From assembly GCA_902760345.1 (NCBI GenBank), contig CACWFY010000003.1, forward strand, positions 30,930 through 94,929: a stretch of DNA of 64,000 bases, given 5' to 3'. Positions within the stretch are counted from its first letter, which is position 1. Each line of letters starts with the position of its first letter. This document shows positions 1 to 8,956 of the stretch, piece after piece. A program made the translations under genes and the position numbers. The notes beneath the pieces are model-generated. The model did no database searches and was not told the DNA's origin. It saw only the letters and a program-made list of their open reading frames with translations. This DNA comes from an uncultured Bacteroidales bacterium. GTDB lineage: Bacteria; Bacteroidota; Bacteroidia; Bacteroidales; Bacteroidaceae.

Positions 1-219
1 GGTCAGTTCCGACAACTTGCCTAAGAAGCGTGTATAGCCTTTAGGTACCACATACTTGTATTCGTACCAGAAGTCGAACATGTCGCCCAGCAGGTAGATA
101 GCGGCTGCTTTCTCCTTGATGCTGTCAAGGAAACGTACCAGTCGGCGCTCCTGCATGCGCTGGTGAGGAATGGCCCATGAGCCAAGGTGGGCATCGGAAA
201 GGAAATAGACGTTTTTCAT
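1..219 (-). CDS. lpxH: UDP-2,3-diacylglucosamine diphosphatase-like phosphoesterase (partial, N-terminus)
   Basis: Only the first 73 codons lie in the window; the gene runs off the left edge. The visible N-terminus carries the calcineurin-like metallophosphoesterase signatures: DAH at residues 9-11 in the context SDAHLGS, and GDMFDFW at residues 45-51, which supply metal ligands. The wording of these motifs matches LpxH-type enzymes of Bacteroidota, which hydrolyse UDP-2,3-diacylglucosamine to lipid X in lipid A synthesis at the inner face of the cytoplasmic membrane. It begins 1 nt after the stop of the DUF59 gene, so both should share the minus-strand promoter at 563-570. The LpxH assignment instead of another family member is an inference from the N-terminus alone. 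Confidence 0.75.
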   Translation of the reverse strand, partial: MKNVYFLSDAHLGSWAIPHQRMQERRLVRFLDSIKEKAAAIYLLGDMFDFWYEYKYVVPKGYTRFLGKLSELT

Positions 220-220
220 A

Positions 221-541
221 TCAATCAAATCCCAGTTCTACGCGAGCCTCTTCCGACATCATGCTTTGGTCCCATGCCGGTTCAAACACCAGATTGACGT
301 TGGCCGACTTGATGCCGTCGACGCTCTCCACCTTCGTACGTACGTCTTCCAGGATGAAGTCAGCGGCAGGACAGTTGGGCGCAGTAAACGTCATGTCGAG
401 CTCTACGGAGCTATCGTCCTGGACATCAATCTTATAGATCATTCCCAAGTCGTAGATGTTGACGGGTATCTCGGGGTCGTAGACGGTCTTCAGCACGTCG
501 ACGATACGCTCTTCCAGCAGTGTTTTTTCTTGTTGAATCAT
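221..541 (-). CDS. DUF59/MIP18-family Fe-S cluster assembly factor (SufT-like)
   Basis: A 106-residue single-domain protein of the DUF59 (MIP18) family, which assists iron-sulfur cluster assembly or transfer in the cytoplasm. The family hallmarks are visible: YDPEIPVNIYDLGMIY at residues 21-36 and the TFTAPNCPAAD block with the conserved cysteine at residue 57. The ATG at 541 is preferred over an upstream TTG at 565 because the latter would overlap the minus-strand -7 element at 563-570. It is the first gene of a short operon with the lpxH-like gene, 1 nt apart. Substrate apoproteins cannot be read from the sequence. Confidence 0.88.
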   Translation of the reverse strand: MIQQEKTLLEERIVDVLKTVYDPEIPVNIYDLGMIYKIDVQDDSSVELDMTFTAPNCPAADFILEDVRTKVESVDGIKSANVNLVFEPAWDQSMMSEEARVELGFD

Positions 542-562
542 GTTTTTTAATTGTCTTTGTTG

Positions 563-570
563 CAAAGGTA
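563..570 (-). promoter_or_regulatory. Bacteroidota -7 element TACCTTTG for the DUF59-lpxH operon
   Basis: Perfect match to TAnnTTTG on the minus strand, 21 nt before the ATG at 541. It lies back to back with the plus-strand element at 584-591. Confidence 0.7.
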
Positions 571-583
571 CGAAAAAAAATCG

Positions 584-591
584 TAACTTTG
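584..591 (+). promoter_or_regulatory. Bacteroidota -7 element TAACTTTG for the inositol lipid operon
   Basis: Matches TAnnTTTG. Only 9 nt separate its last G from the ATG at 601, so the transcript would have almost no leader. Confidence 0.65.
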
Positions 592-600
592 CAGTCTGAA

Positions 601-1503
601 ATGGAAAAAAAGAGTTACAGACAGTTATTAGGCGAGTCGCTGAAGTCGAACGAAACGGAAGAATGGCTGGACATTTGGTTCACCAGACCCATCGGTTTGG
701 CACTGGCATTGGCCTGTGGACGGCTGGGCATCACGCCCAACGCCATCACTATTGCCGGCATCCTGATAGGTATGGCGGCAGGCTGGATGTTCCACTATAG
801 CGATCTGCCGCACAACATCTGCGGCGTCGTGCTGCTGATGGTGGCAAATTTCTGTGACTCTGCCGACGGACAGCTGGCACGTCTGACCAACCAGAAGACC
901 GTTCTGGGTCGCTTACTTGATGGCTTTGCCAGCGATGCGTGGTTTTTCTGCGTCTATCTGGCCATTATCTTCCGCCTCTGGGATGCCTGGGGTATTTGGG
1001 GCTTTGTGCTCTGTGCGGTGGCTGGACTATTGTGCCATAGTACGCAGTGTGCCCTGGCCGATTACTACCGCAACATCCATCTGTGGTTCCTAAAGGGCGA
1101 TGCAGGCAGCGAACTCGACAGCTATGCCAAGGAACAGCAAATCTATGACGAACTGAAAGGGCAGGGGTTATCGTTTCCGCTCATCTACCACTTTTTCTAC
1201 AAAGGCTATTGCAAGAAGCAGGAACGGCTGACGCCCCGTTTCCAGCAGTTCTTCCAGGCCTACCGGAACAATATCCCTCATTCCTCATTCCTCGTTCCTC
1301 ATTTTCTGAATGGTAGCCGTCCGCTGATGCCATTGACGAATATTCTGACCCACAATACCCGCGCTTTTGCGCTTTTTCTGGCTGCACTAATCAATATTCC
1401 GTGGCTTTATCCGTTATTTGAAATAGTAGTGCTGCAACCGCTGTACTGGTATATGCGCGGAAAGCACGAGCATTTATGTGAAACTTTAAATACTAAGATA
1501 TGA
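601..1503 (+). CDS. CDP-alcohol phosphatidyltransferase (candidate phosphatidylinositol-phosphate synthase)
   Basis: A 300-residue integral membrane enzyme. The complete CDP-alcohol phosphotransferase signature D-x2-D-G-x2-A-R-x8-G-x3-D-x3-D is present, beginning DSADGQLAR. These enzymes move a phosphatidyl group from CDP-diacylglycerol to an alcohol. The next gene, overlapping it by ATGA, is myo-inositol-phosphate synthase, so the acceptor is probably inositol phosphate, as in the inositol lipid locus of Bacteroides. That specificity is inferred from context. Four 7-bp repeat units at 1276-1303 encode residues 226-234 in the loop after the catalytic region. The ATG at 601 is chosen because earlier in-frame starts precede the promoter. 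Confidence 0.85.
   Translation: MEKKSYRQLLGESLKSNETEEWLDIWFTRPIGLALALACGRLGITPNAITIAGILIGMAAGWMFHYSDLPHNICGVVLLMVANFCDSADGQLARLTNQKTVLGRLLDGFASDAWFFCVYLAIIFRLWDAWGIWGFVLCAVAGLLCHSTQCALADYYRNIHLWFLKGDAGSELDSYAKEQQIYDELKGQGLSFPLIYHFFYKGYCKKQERLTPRFQQFFQAYRNNIPHSSFLVPHFLNGSRPLMPLTNILTHNTRAFALFLAALINIPWLYPLFEIVVLQPLYWYMRGKHEHLCETLNTKI
1276..1303 (+). repeat. 7-bp tandem repeat inside the CDP-alcohol transferase gene
   Basis: Four consecutive units of CCTCATT (third unit CCTCGTT). The array is in coding sequence and, being 28 bp, is not a multiple of three; the reading frame is open through it. Confidence 0.85.
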
Positions 1504-2807
1504 AACAAACCAAAGTAAAACCTGTTGAAGGCAAATTAGGAATCCTCGTCGTAGGCTGTGGTGCCGTGGCTACCACGCTGATGACGGGGGTGCTCATGGC
1601 ACGCAGGGGACTGACAAAACTGGTAGGGTCGATGACCCAGATGGACAAGATACGCGTGGGACGCGGCGAAGAAAAGCAATATCTGAGTTATGCCGACATT
1701 GTTCCCATGACACAACTGGACAATATCGTCTTCGGTACGTGGGACGTTTATCCGCAGAATGCCTATCGTGCAGCGATGTATGCCAAGGTGCTCGAAGAGA
1801 AGGACATTGCTCCGGTTCGTGAGGAATTGGAACAGATTGTGCCTATGCCGGCAGCTTTCGACAAGGATTACGCCAAACGACTGGATGGTACGAATGTCAA
1901 GACGTGCAGCAGTCGTTGGGACATGATGGAACAGATACGCGACGACATCCGCCGTTTCCGCACTGAGAAGGGTTGTAGCCGCATTGTTGTGCTGTGGGCG
2001 GCATCAACGGAAATCTATGTACCTGTTGATGAACAGTGCCACTACCGGCTTGCCGACTTGGAAGCTGCCATGAAGGCCGACGACCGCGAGCATATCGCTC
2101 CGTCGATGTGCTATGCGTATGCCGCCCTGAAGGAGGGTTGCCCGTTTATCATGGGTGCACCGAATACGACCGTCGACATCCCTGCCATGTGGCAGCTGGC
2201 CGAAGAGACGCGCATGCCTATCTGCGGTAAGGACTTCAAGACCGGACAGACGCTGGTGAAGTCGGGCTTTGCCCCCATCATCGGTACACGCTGCCTGGGA
2301 CTGAGTGGCTGGTTCTCAACAAATATCTTGGGCAACCGCGACGGCCTGGTGCTTGACGAGCCCGCCAACTTCCATACCAAGGAGGTCAGCAAACTGTCGA
2401 CCCTCGAGACCATTCTCAAGGCCGACGACCAGCCTGAACTCTATGGTGACTACTACCACAAGGTGCGCATCAATTATTACCCGCCGCGCAACGACAACAA
2501 GGAGTCGTGGGACAACATCGACATCTACGGATGGATGGGCTATCCCATGCAGATCAAGATTAACTTCCTTTGTCGCGACAGCATCCTGGCGGCTCCTGTG
2601 GCATTGGACCTCTGCCTGCTCAGCGACCTCGCCCTGCGTGCTGGACGCTATGGCACGCAGCGCTGGCTCAGCTTCTTCCTGAAGTCGCCCATGCACGACT
2701 ACACCCGTGGTGAAGAGGCTGTCAACCACCTGTACCAGCAGTACACGATGCTGAAGAATGCCATCCGCGAGATGGGCGGTTATGAGGGAGATGAAGAATT
2801 AGACTAA
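1500..2807 (+). CDS. Myo-inositol-1-phosphate synthase (inositol-3-phosphate synthase)
   Basis: A 435-residue NAD-dependent cyclase that converts glucose-6-phosphate to inositol-3-phosphate. The N-terminal Rossmann motif is visible as [13 protein letters not shown] (residues 18-30), and the family core appears as [18 protein letters not shown] and the NILGNRDG block. Length fits the Bacteroidota branch of the family. Its start codon overlaps the stop of the CDP-alcohol transferase gene, which links product to use: inositol phosphate for membrane lipid headgroups. Der follows 16 nt downstream. No phosphatidylinositol-phosphate phosphatase or inositol-ceramide synthase gene is visible nearby. 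Confidence 0.92.
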   Translation: MKQTKVKPVEGKLGILVVGCGAVATTLMTGVLMARRGLTKLVGSMTQMDKIRVGRGEEKQYLSYADIVPMTQLDNIVFGTWDVYPQNAYRAAMYAKVLEEKDIAPVREELEQIVPMPAAFDKDYAKRLDGTNVKTCSSRWDMMEQIRDDIRRFRTEKGCSRIVVLWAASTEIYVPVDEQCHYRLADLEAAMKADDREHIAPSMCYAYAALKEGCPFIMGAPNTTVDIPAMWQLAEETRMPICGKDFKTGQTLVKSGFAPIIGTRCLGLSGWFSTNILGNRDGLVLDEPANFHTKEVSKLSTLETILKADDQPELYGDYYHKVRINYYPPRNDNKESWDNIDIYGWMGYPMQIKINFLCRDSILAAPVALDLCLLSDLALRAGRYGTQRWLSFFLKSPMHDYTRGEEAVNHLYQQYTMLKNAIREMGGYEGDEELD

Positions 2808-2823
2808 TGAAAGAGAAGATTTT

Positions 2824-4137
2824 ATGGGAAATTTAGTAGCGATAGTTGGACGCCCGAACGTCGGCAAGTCCACTTTGTTTAACCGCCTGACCAATTCGCG
2901 TCGGGCTATTGTGAGCGACGAGGCCGGCACCACGCGTGACCGTCAGTATGGAAAGTGTGAGTGGAATGGCCGCGAGTTCTCCGTAGTAGATACGGGTGGA
3001 TGGGTGGTCAACTCCGACGATATCTTCGAAGAGGAGATTCGCAAGCAGGTGATTGTGGCCACTGAAGAGGCCGACCTGGTGCTGTTCCTTGTAGATATCC
3101 AGAACGGACTGACCGACCTCGACGTCGATGTGGCGAATATCCTGCGCCGTTCCAAGCTGCCGGTAGTGCTGGTGGCCAACAAGGCCGATGACGGTAAGCA
3201 CCTGTACGACCAGTACGAGTTCTACCGCCTGGGACTCGGCGACCCATTCTGTGTCAGTGCCGCCACCGGTTCAGGTACGGGCGACCTGCTTGACCATGTG
3301 TTGTCGAAACTCAAGACCGAGGAGGTCGACGACATCGAGGATGGCACGCCGCGTTTTGCTGTTGTGGGACGCCCCAATGCTGGTAAGTCGAGTATCATCA
3401 ATGCTTTCATCGGCGAAGATCGCAATATTGTGACCGATATTGCCGGCACGACGCGCGACAGCATCTATACCAAGTACGACAAGTTCGGTTTCGACTTCTA
3501 TCTGGTCGATACCGCCGGTATTCGCCGCAAGAACAAGGTTTCGGAAGACCTCGAGTTCTATAGTGTGATGCGTTCTATCCGTGCCATTGAGAACAGCGAT
3601 GTGTGTATTCTGATGATTGACGCAACCCGAGGCATTGAGGCTCAGGATATGAATATCTTCCAACTGATCCAGAAAAACAATAAGTCATTGGTGGTCGTCG
3701 TCAACAAGTGGGATCTTGTCGAAGACAAGTCGCAGATAGCCATCAAGACCTTCGAGAATGCCATCCGCGAGCGCATGGCTCCATTTGTCGATTTCCCCAT
3801 CATCTTTGCCTCTGCCGTTACCAAGCAGCGCATCTTCAAGGTGCTCGAAACGGCTAAGCAGGTCTACCTGAACCGCAAGATCAAGATTGGAACCTCGAAG
3901 CTCAACGAGGTCATGCTGCCCATCATCGAGCAGACGCCGCCGCCCAGCATCAAGGGTAAGTACATCAAGATCAAGTATGTGTCGCAGGTGCCTGACACAC
4001 AGATACCAACCTTTGTGTTCTATGCTAATCTGCCGCAGTATGTCAAGGAGGCTTACCGTCGCTTCCTGGAGAATAAGATGCGCGAGAACTGGACGCTGAC
4101 AGGTTGTCCTATCAATATCTTTATCCGACAGAAATGA
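2824..4137 (+). CDS. der: Ribosome biogenesis GTPase Der (EngA)
   Basis: A 437-residue protein with two tandem GTPase domains and a C-terminal KH-like domain, the defining layout of Der, which acts in 50S subunit assembly. The first P-loop is GRPNVGKST at residues 9-17 and the second GRPNAGKSS at 182-190. Both domains keep DTGG/DTAG switch II and NKAD/NKWD base-recognition motifs. The KH-like region follows residue 350. It is the third gene of the plus-strand operon and ends overlapping the lipoprotein gene by ATGA. Confidence 0.97.
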   Translation: MGNLVAIVGRPNVGKSTLFNRLTNSRRAIVSDEAGTTRDRQYGKCEWNGREFSVVDTGGWVVNSDDIFEEEIRKQVIVATEEADLVLFLVDIQNGLTDLDVDVANILRRSKLPVVLVANKADDGKHLYDQYEFYRLGLGDPFCVSAATGSGTGDLLDHVLSKLKTEEVDDIEDGTPRFAVVGRPNAGKSSIINAFIGEDRNIVTDIAGTTRDSIYTKYDKFGFDFYLVDTAGIRRKNKVSEDLEFYSVMRSIRAIENSDVCILMIDATRGIEAQDMNIFQLIQKNNKSLVVVVNKWDLVEDKSQIAIKTFENAIRERMAPFVDFPIIFASAVTKQRIFKVLETAKQVYLNRKIKIGTSKLNEVMLPIIEQTPPPSIKGKYIKIKYVSQVPDTQIPTFVFYANLPQYVKEAYRRFLENKMRENWTLTGCPINIFIRQK

Positions 4138-4529
4138 GAAAACAGGTAGCGATAGTTTTTTCAGTTGTGATGGTGATGGCTTGCAGTCAGTCGCAGACTC
4201 CTGAGCAGCAGGCTGCCGAGGCTGCCTTGTCGTATTACAACCGCTTGCTTGAGGGTTATCCCGATGGTTTTATGGCGGGTAAGGTAAACTTTGATTCCCT
4301 GCCTTCCGATTATCGTCGCCAGCTGGTCAAGGCTACTGAGCAGTATGTGGCAGATATGGAGTCACAGCATGGTGGTCTCCAGTCTGTTGCGATCTCCAGT
4401 AATGTGGGACGCAGCGACTCGACGCTCCGGCTGACTTATGCCTTTCTCCTGCTGTCTTTCCGCGACTCTACGCAGGAAGAAATTTCTGTGCCGATGGTCG
4501 AGCGCAATGGCGAGTGGCTGATGAAGTAG
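4134..4529 (+). CDS. Small lipoprotein of unknown function
   Basis: A 131-residue protein beginning [20 protein letters not shown], a short charged start, hydrophobic stretch and a lipobox with the acylated cysteine at residue 17. The mature part (about 115 residues) is acidic and soluble, with a pattern that could be a small alpha/beta (NTF2-like) fold, but no family is recognised. The ATG at 4134 overlaps the der stop codon, so it is translationally coupled. It converges with radC 2 nt downstream. Probable location: periplasmic or outer-membrane lipoprotein. Confidence 0.75.
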   Translation: MRKQVAIVFSVVMVMACSQSQTPEQQAAEAALSYYNRLLEGYPDGFMAGKVNFDSLPSDYRRQLVKATEQYVADMESQHGGLQSVAISSNVGRSDSTLRLTYAFLLLSFRDSTQEEISVPMVERNGEWLMK

Positions 4530-4531
4530 GG

Positions 4532-5221
4532 CTACAGTCGTCCTGATTCGTGGTAGCTGAAATAGCTGCCATCGGTGATAATCACGTGATCCAGGAATTT
4601 GATACGCATCACGCTGCAGGCTTGCTGCAGGCTGGTGGTGATATTGTTGTCGGCCTGACTGGGACGCAAGCTTCCTGACGGGTGGTTGTGGCATACGGCC
4701 AGGATGGTGGCGTTGTTGAGCACGGCTTCACGCATAATGATACGGATGTCGACAGCCACCTCTGTGATGCCGCCATGTGCAATACGCATTTTCTTGATGA
4801 GTCGGTAGTCCTGGTTCATCAGCAACAGCCAGAATTCTTCCACATCCAAGTCTTGCAGCACGGGGTGCATGTGGTTGTAGATGCGTGTGGCAGTGCCCAG
4901 GTCGGGGCGTTCCTCGGGTGTCTCCATCTGTCGGCGTTTGCCCAGTTCACAGGCAGCCAGAATGGTAATGGCCTTCGCCTCGCCAATGCCCTTAAACGCC
5001 ATCAGCTCACGAATGGTCATCTTCCCCAGCGTGTTCAGGTTGTTCTTGCAACTGTTCAGCACCGTCTGCATGAGTTCAACAGCACTGGTTCCCGGCGTTC
5101 CAGAACCGATAAGAATGGCTAAAAGCTCCGCATTGCTGAGGGCTTCAGGACCTTTGTCACGCAATTTCTCGCGTGGCTGATCGTCTTCAGACCAATGTGC
5201 AATGGTTAGCTTTTCGCCCAT
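4532..5221 (-). CDS. radC: RadC family JAMM-domain protein
   Basis: A 229-residue RadC/DUF2466 protein. An N-terminal helix-hairpin-helix (FKGIGEAKA, residues 76-84) precedes a JAMM metalloprotease-like domain with HNHPSG at 178-183 and the distal aspartate at 191, so all predicted zinc ligands are kept. RadC proteins are linked to DNA repair only by old genetics, and their biochemical role is unsettled. It is the last gene of the efp-glycosyltransferase-radC minus-strand unit, 7 nt after the glycosyltransferase start region. Confidence 0.92.
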   Translation of the reverse strand: MGEKLTIAHWSEDDQPREKLRDKGPEALSNAELLAILIGSGTPGTSAVELMQTVLNSCKNNLNTLGKMTIRELMAFKGIGEAKAITILAACELGKRRQMETPEERPDLGTATRIYNHMHPVLQDLDVEEFWLLLMNQDYRLIKKMRIAHGGITEVAVDIRIIMREAVLNNATILAVCHNHPSGSLRPSQADNNITTSLQQACSVMRIKFLDHVIITDGSYFSYHESGRL

Positions 5222-5228
5222 ATAGTTT

Positions 5229-6218
5229 TTATTTGTAGAAGTTCTTCTCGAAGGCCGTAAACTCGTCTTGCTTCAGCACGCAGCGCTTCCACCACGACTC
5301 GATAAAGCCGAAACCATAACCCATCAGTTGGGTGAAGGCGGCAGGAATGGAGAGTAGGCCTACCCAGAGGCTGCTGTTTTGACGTGAGGAGTCTGCCAGA
5401 ATCAACAGACAGTAAAGCATGAGGGGCAACAAGGTCAGTCCATAGCAGAACGGTGCCAGCAAGAGGCAGCCAAGAACGCCGACGGTGAAGACCGTAGGCA
5501 GCAGATGTACCAGCTTCATCGTGCCGGGATGGCGCTTCTCCAGATTGATGCGGGCGATGCCGCTATTATAGACCTGGCGGAAGAACTTGCGGAAGTCGGT
5601 GCGACGCTTGTGCCACACCCATGCTTCTGGGATAAGGGCCGTTTTATAGCCTGCCTCGATGATGCGATAGGAGAAGTCGATATCCTCGCCAAAACGCATT
5701 TTGGTAAAGCCTCCCAGCTCTTGATAGACCTCACGACGGATTCCCATGTTATAAGAACGGGGGAAGAACTTGTCGAGCTTCTTACCCTTACCACCACGAA
5801 TGCCGCCTGTGGTAAAGAAGGAAGTCATAGAGTAGGAGATAGCCTTTTGAATAGGAGTGAAAGATGGGTGCGAGGCATCAGGTCCGCCAAAGGCATCCTC
5901 ATTTCTCATTCCACTTTCCACATTCCTCAAATAGTCTTTCGGCAGAACGACGTCCGAGTCAAGCACGATGAGCCATTCCCCATTAGCGCGCTCTGCACCA
6001 TAATTGCGGCTCTGTCCTGGGCCGCTATTTTCTTTGAAGTAATAATGCAAATCAAGGATGTTTGCGTACTTGTCGCAAACATCCTTGCAGGGTTTCTCCG
6101 ATCCGTCTTCAACGATGATAACCTCAAAGTCCTTTACATCCTGATGACAGAGGCTTTCCAATAATTCGTCGACCTCATCAGGACGATTGAAGACAGGAAC
6201 GATGATAGAATATCTCAT
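5229..6218 (-). CDS. Family 2 glycosyltransferase with C-terminal membrane segment
   Basis: A 329-residue GT-A fold glycosyltransferase. The nucleotide-sugar site is seen as VPVFNRPDE (residues 7-15), VEDGS (36-40) and the metal-binding DSD at 87-89. A hydrophobic region after residue 235 should anchor it in the membrane. The acceptor is unknown; polysaccharide or glycolipid synthesis is likely. It lies 2 nt from efp. Residues 96-108 (around VESGMRNEDAF), just before the conserved GGPD block, are encoded by a degenerate 7-bp repeat array. Confidence 0.88.
   Translation of the reverse strand: MRYSIIVPVFNRPDEVDELLESLCHQDVKDFEVIIVEDGSEKPCKDVCDKYANILDLHYYFKENSGPGQSRNYGAERANGEWLIVLDSDVVLPKDYLRNVESGMRNEDAFGGPDASHPSFTPIQKAISYSMTSFFTTGGIRGGKGKKLDKFFPRSYNMGIRREVYQELGGFTKMRFGEDIDFSYRIIEAGYKTALIPEAWVWHKRRTDFRKFFRQVYNSGIARINLEKRHPGTMKLVHLLPTVFTVGVLGCLLLAPFCYGLTLLPLMLYCLLILADSSRQNSSLWVGLLSIPAAFTQLMGYGFGFIESWWKRCVLKQDEFTAFEKNFYK
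5897..5931 (-). repeat. 7-bp tandem repeat inside the glycosyltransferase gene
   Basis: Five units of consensus CCTCATT (plus-strand reading: CCTCATT, TCTCATT, CCACTTT, CCACATT, CCTCAAA). It has the same consensus as the array at 1276-1303. Confidence 0.8.
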
Positions 6219-6220
6219 TC

Positions 6221-6787
6221 TTATTCCTTGGCGCGAGCCAGATAAGAACCGTCGCGGGTGTCAACCTGAATCAGGTCGCCCTCGTTGATGAACAGGGGAA
6301 CGCGAACCTCAACACCGGTCTCCAGCGTAGCAGGCTTCAGAGTGTTGGTAGCGGTGTCACCCTTGATACCAGGCTCAGAGTGAGTCACGCGCAGAATGGT
6401 CTTTACAGGCATCTCGGCATAGAGGATAGTACCGTCGGTGGTGTCGCTGACAACCGATACGACGTCGCCTTCCTTCATATATTCGTGACCGATAACGAGG
6501 TCGTTAGCGATGGGAATCTGCTCGAAAGTCTCCTGATTCATGAAGATGCGGCCTTCCTGATCCTCGTAGAGGTACTGATAGTCGCGGTGCTCGATGACCA
6601 CGTCTTCCAGTTTTTCACCGATGTTGTAGCGGCGCTCCAGCACGCGACCGTCGGTGACGTTCTTCATCTTGATGTTCATGATGGTGTTTCCCTTACCGGG
6701 CTTACGGTGCTGGAAGTCAATGCAAACCCAAATGGCACCGTCCATGCGAATGGCGGTTCCCTTCTTAATGTCTTGTGAGTTAATCAT
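6221..6787 (-). CDS. efp: Translation elongation factor P
   Basis: A 188-residue EF-P with the usual three beta-barrel domains. EF-P binds between the P and E sites and helps ribosomes through polyproline stretches. The modification loop reads RKPGKGNT near residues 28-35, so the tip residue is lysine, as in species using lysine-type modification or none. No epmA/epmB-like gene is in the window. A perfect -7 element lies 44 nt upstream at 6832-6839. Confidence 0.96.
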   Translation of the reverse strand: MINSQDIKKGTAIRMDGAIWVCIDFQHRKPGKGNTIMNIKMKNVTDGRVLERRYNIGEKLEDVVIEHRDYQYLYEDQEGRIFMNQETFEQIPIANDLVIGHEYMKEGDVVSVVSDTTDGTILYAEMPVKTILRVTHSEPGIKGDTATNTLKPATLETGVEVRVPLFINEGDLIQVDTRDGSYLARAKE

Positions 6788-6831
6788 AAAAAATATGCTA
6801 TAATAATAATGTAATTTTCGCTTTCAGGGTG

Positions 6832-6839
6832 CAAAGGTA
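6832..6839 (-). promoter_or_regulatory. -7 element TACCTTTG for efp
   Basis: Perfect TAnnTTTG on the minus strand, followed by an A/T-rich leader of about 40 nt before efp. Confidence 0.7.
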
Positions 6840-6843
6840 CGAA

Positions 6844-6878
6844 TAAAAATTAAAAATGAGACATTAAAAATTAAAAAT
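6844..6878. repeat. 7-bp tandem repeat between the efp and rpmH promoters
   Basis: Five units, four of them TAAAAAT and the middle one GAGACAT. It separates the divergent efp and rpmH promoters. Confidence 0.75.
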
Positions 6879-6890
6879 TTCGCTCAAAAC

Positions 6891-6921
6891 TTGCACAATT
6901 AGAAATAATTATGTAATTTTG
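6891..6921 (+). promoter_or_regulatory. Promoter of rpmH (TTG ... TAATTTTG)
   Basis: A -33 TTG at 6891-6893 and -7 element TAATTTTG at 6914-6921 with the spacing usual for Bacteroidota sigma factor. Leader to the rpmH ATG is about 40 nt. Confidence 0.65.
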
Positions 6922-6967
6922 CAGCCCGAATTGACGAATCATAACAATAAAAAAATAAGATAGAACA

Positions 6968-7123
6968 ATGAAAAGAACATTTCAGCCGCACAATCGCCGC
7001 CGCGTGAATAAGCATGGTTTCCGCGAGCGCATGGCAACAAAGAATGGTCGTCGCGTACTGGCTTCTCGCCGCGCTAAGGGCCGTAAGAAGTTAACTGTAT
7101 CTGACGAGCATCACGGAAAGTAA
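6968..7123 (+). CDS. rpmH: 50S ribosomal protein L34
   Basis: A 51-residue, strongly basic protein with the L34 signature: [20 protein letters not shown], then [19 protein letters not shown]. It is a structural protein of the large subunit near the exit tunnel. It has its own promoter and is followed at once by a strong intrinsic terminator, so it is monocistronic. The short C-terminal tail ([10 protein letters not shown]) is longer than in E. coli, as usual in Bacteroidota. Confidence 0.97.
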   Translation: MKRTFQPHNRRRVNKHGFRERMATKNGRRVLASRRAKGRKKLTVSDEHHGK

Positions 7124-7144
7124 TTCTAGAATCTCACTGATAAG

Positions 7145-7180
7145 AATTGGGTATATTTCAAAAATATACCCAATTTTTTT
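7145..7180 (+). terminator. Intrinsic terminator of rpmH
   Basis: A perfect 13-bp inverted repeat (AATTGGGTATATT, 7145-7157, with its complement at 7163-7175) and a five-base loop, followed by a run of seven T. Confidence 0.92.
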
Positions 7181-7200
7181 GTTGTGTCAATATTTCTTTG

Positions 7201-7208
7201 TACTTTTG
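7201..7208 (+). promoter_or_regulatory. -7 element TACTTTTG for the PASTA-rluD-ddl operon
   Basis: Matches TAnnTTTG, 32 nt before the ATG at 7241. TTG candidates for the -33 box lie at 7178-7183. Confidence 0.6.
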
Positions 7209-7240
7209 CTTTCGAATCTGAATGATATGTGAATAGAACG

Positions 7241-7891
7241 ATGAGTGGAAAAGACTTCCTTGATAAGATTTTCAGCCGCTATCTGCTGCTCCATCTGGCA
7301 GCAATGGCATTGGTGGTCATACTGTTGTGTGTAGGTGTTGGCTTCGGACTGGCCGCCTATACCCATCATGGCGAGGGCATTGTTGTGCCAGACCTTAAAG
7401 GTGTGGGGTACGAAAAGGCCTACCGTCAGTTGGAAGAGTTGGGCCTGCATCTGGTGGTTAGCGATTCTGGCTATAACAAACGCCTGCCTGCCAATTGTGT
7501 GTTGGCTCAGGTGCCGGCTAATGGTGCCCGTGTAAAACAGGGACGCATCATCTATGTCACATTGAATTCTCCGTCGTCACCGACTTTTCAGTTGCCTGAC
7601 ATCGTAGACAACTCCAGTGTCCGTGAGGCTGAGGCCAGACTGATGGCCATTGGCTTCCAGCTGACGGAACCGCAAATGGTCGAGGGCGAGAAAGACTGGG
7701 TATATGGTATCGTGTGCCGCGGACGCCGTGTGTCGAACGGTGACCGCCTTTCGGTCGACTATCCGCTGACGTTGCTGGTTGGACGGGGAACAGCCGACGA
7801 TAGCGCTGACATGGACTTTGCCAATTCCAACGATGAGGAGATGTCTTCAGAAGGCGATGTCGACGAATTTGTAGAAGTGAAGGAGCCGTAA
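7241..7891 (+). CDS. Membrane-anchored PASTA domain protein
   Basis: A 216-residue protein with one N-terminal transmembrane helix (about residues 20-44) and two PASTA domains outside: VVPDLKG onward (about 50-115) and LPDIVDNSSVREA onward (about 120-185), then an acidic tail. PASTA modules bind peptidoglycan fragments or act as spacers. There is no kinase or transpeptidase domain, so it is a stand-alone PASTA protein. The ATG at 7241 is favoured over a GTG at 7229. The rluD start follows directly with no gap, a pairing common in Bacteroidota; cell wall sensing or scaffolding is inferred. Confidence 0.85.
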   Translation: MSGKDFLDKIFSRYLLLHLAAMALVVILLCVGVGFGLAAYTHHGEGIVVPDLKGVGYEKAYRQLEELGLHLVVSDSGYNKRLPANCVLAQVPANGARVKQGRIIYVTLNSPSSPTFQLPDIVDNSSVREAEARLMAIGFQLTEPQMVEGEKDWVYGIVCRGRRVSNGDRLSVDYPLTLLVGRGTADDSADMDFANSNDEEMSSEGDVDEFVEVKEP

Positions 7892-8956
7892 ATGATGATG
7901 ACCGAGGAGCTGGAGGATATAGAACTGATGGACGAGCAGCCTGCTGACGGTGTGCTCTACGAGCATCTGCGCATGGAGGTCGATCGTGGCCAGGAGTCTG
8001 TACGTATAGACAAGTATATGTCTGAACACGTGCAGCACTCGTCGCGCAACCGTATCCAGAAAGCTGCCGATGCCGGTTTTATTCAGGTCAATGGCCGTGC
8101 GGTGAAAAGTAACTATAAGGTGCGTCCTGGCGATGTCATCACGCTGATGCTCGACCGTCCACACTATGATACCACCATCGAACCGGAGGATATTCCCCTT
8201 GACGTGGTCTACGAAGACGACCAGCTGATGGTTGTCAACAAACCGGCAGGACTGGTGGTGCACCCCGGTGTGGGGAATTTCCATGGTACGCTGGTAAATG
8301 CTATTGCCTGGCACCTGCGTGAACTGCCGTCGTTCGACCCTAACGACCCCAGTGTGGGGCTGGTACACCGCATCGACAAGGATACCAGTGGCCTGTTGGT
8401 CGTAGCCAAGACCCCTGAGGCCAAGACGGAGTTGGGCGCTCAGTTCTTCAACCACGATACGCACCGCTCCTATCAGGCGCTGGTGTGGGGCAACTTCACG
8501 GAAGACACAGGACGCATCGAGGGCAATATTGGGCGCGATCCTCGTGACCGCCAGCGCATGGCGGTATTCCCGCCGGGCTCTGATATAGGAAAGTCTGCCG
8601 TCACACACTACCGTGTTCTGGAGCGCTATGGCTATACCACGCTGGTGGAATGCCGCCTAGAGACAGGACGTACCCACCAGATTCGTGCACACATGAAGCA
8701 CATCGGCCATCCGCTGTTTGCCGACGAGCGCTATGGTGGCATGGAGATACTGCGTGGCGAGCGGACGGCATCGTATAAGGCCTACATACAAAACTGTTTC
8801 AAGCTGTGTGGCCGTCAAGCATTGCACGCCCGTACGCTGGGTTTTATACACCCCGTGACCCATGAGCAGATGGATTTTACCAGCGAGCTGGCCGACGATA
8901 TGGCGGCGCTCATAGACAAGTGGCGCAACTATACCCGAAGCATCGCCACTTCGTAA
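7892..8956 (+). CDS. rluD: RluA/RluD-family 23S rRNA pseudouridine synthase
   Basis: A 354-residue enzyme with an N-terminal S4 RNA-binding domain (about residues 30-90, VRIDKYMSEH through GDVITLML) and the RluA catalytic domain. The catalytic signature HRIDKDTSGLLVVAK carries the active aspartate. RluD-type enzymes modify uridines of helix 69 in 23S rRNA; the exact target here is inferred from similarity. It sits between the PASTA gene and ddl in one operon. Confidence 0.92.
   Translation: MMMTEELEDIELMDEQPADGVLYEHLRMEVDRGQESVRIDKYMSEHVQHSSRNRIQKAADAGFIQVNGRAVKSNYKVRPGDVITLMLDRPHYDTTIEPEDIPLDVVYEDDQLMVVNKPAGLVVHPGVGNFHGTLVNAIAWHLRELPSFDPNDPSVGLVHRIDKDTSGLLVVAKTPEAKTELGAQFFNHDTHRSYQALVWGNFTEDTGRIEGNIGRDPRDRQRMAVFPPGSDIGKSAVTHYRVLERYGYTTLVECRLETGRTHQIRAHMKHIGHPLFADERYGGMEILRGERTASYKAYIQNCFKLCGRQALHARTLGFIHPVTHEQMDFTSELADDMAALIDKWRNYTRSIATS

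Noticed and set aside
7847-8608. Minus-strand frame opposite rluD
   Set aside because: Shadow frame; the plus strand holds a complete S4/RluA enzyme.
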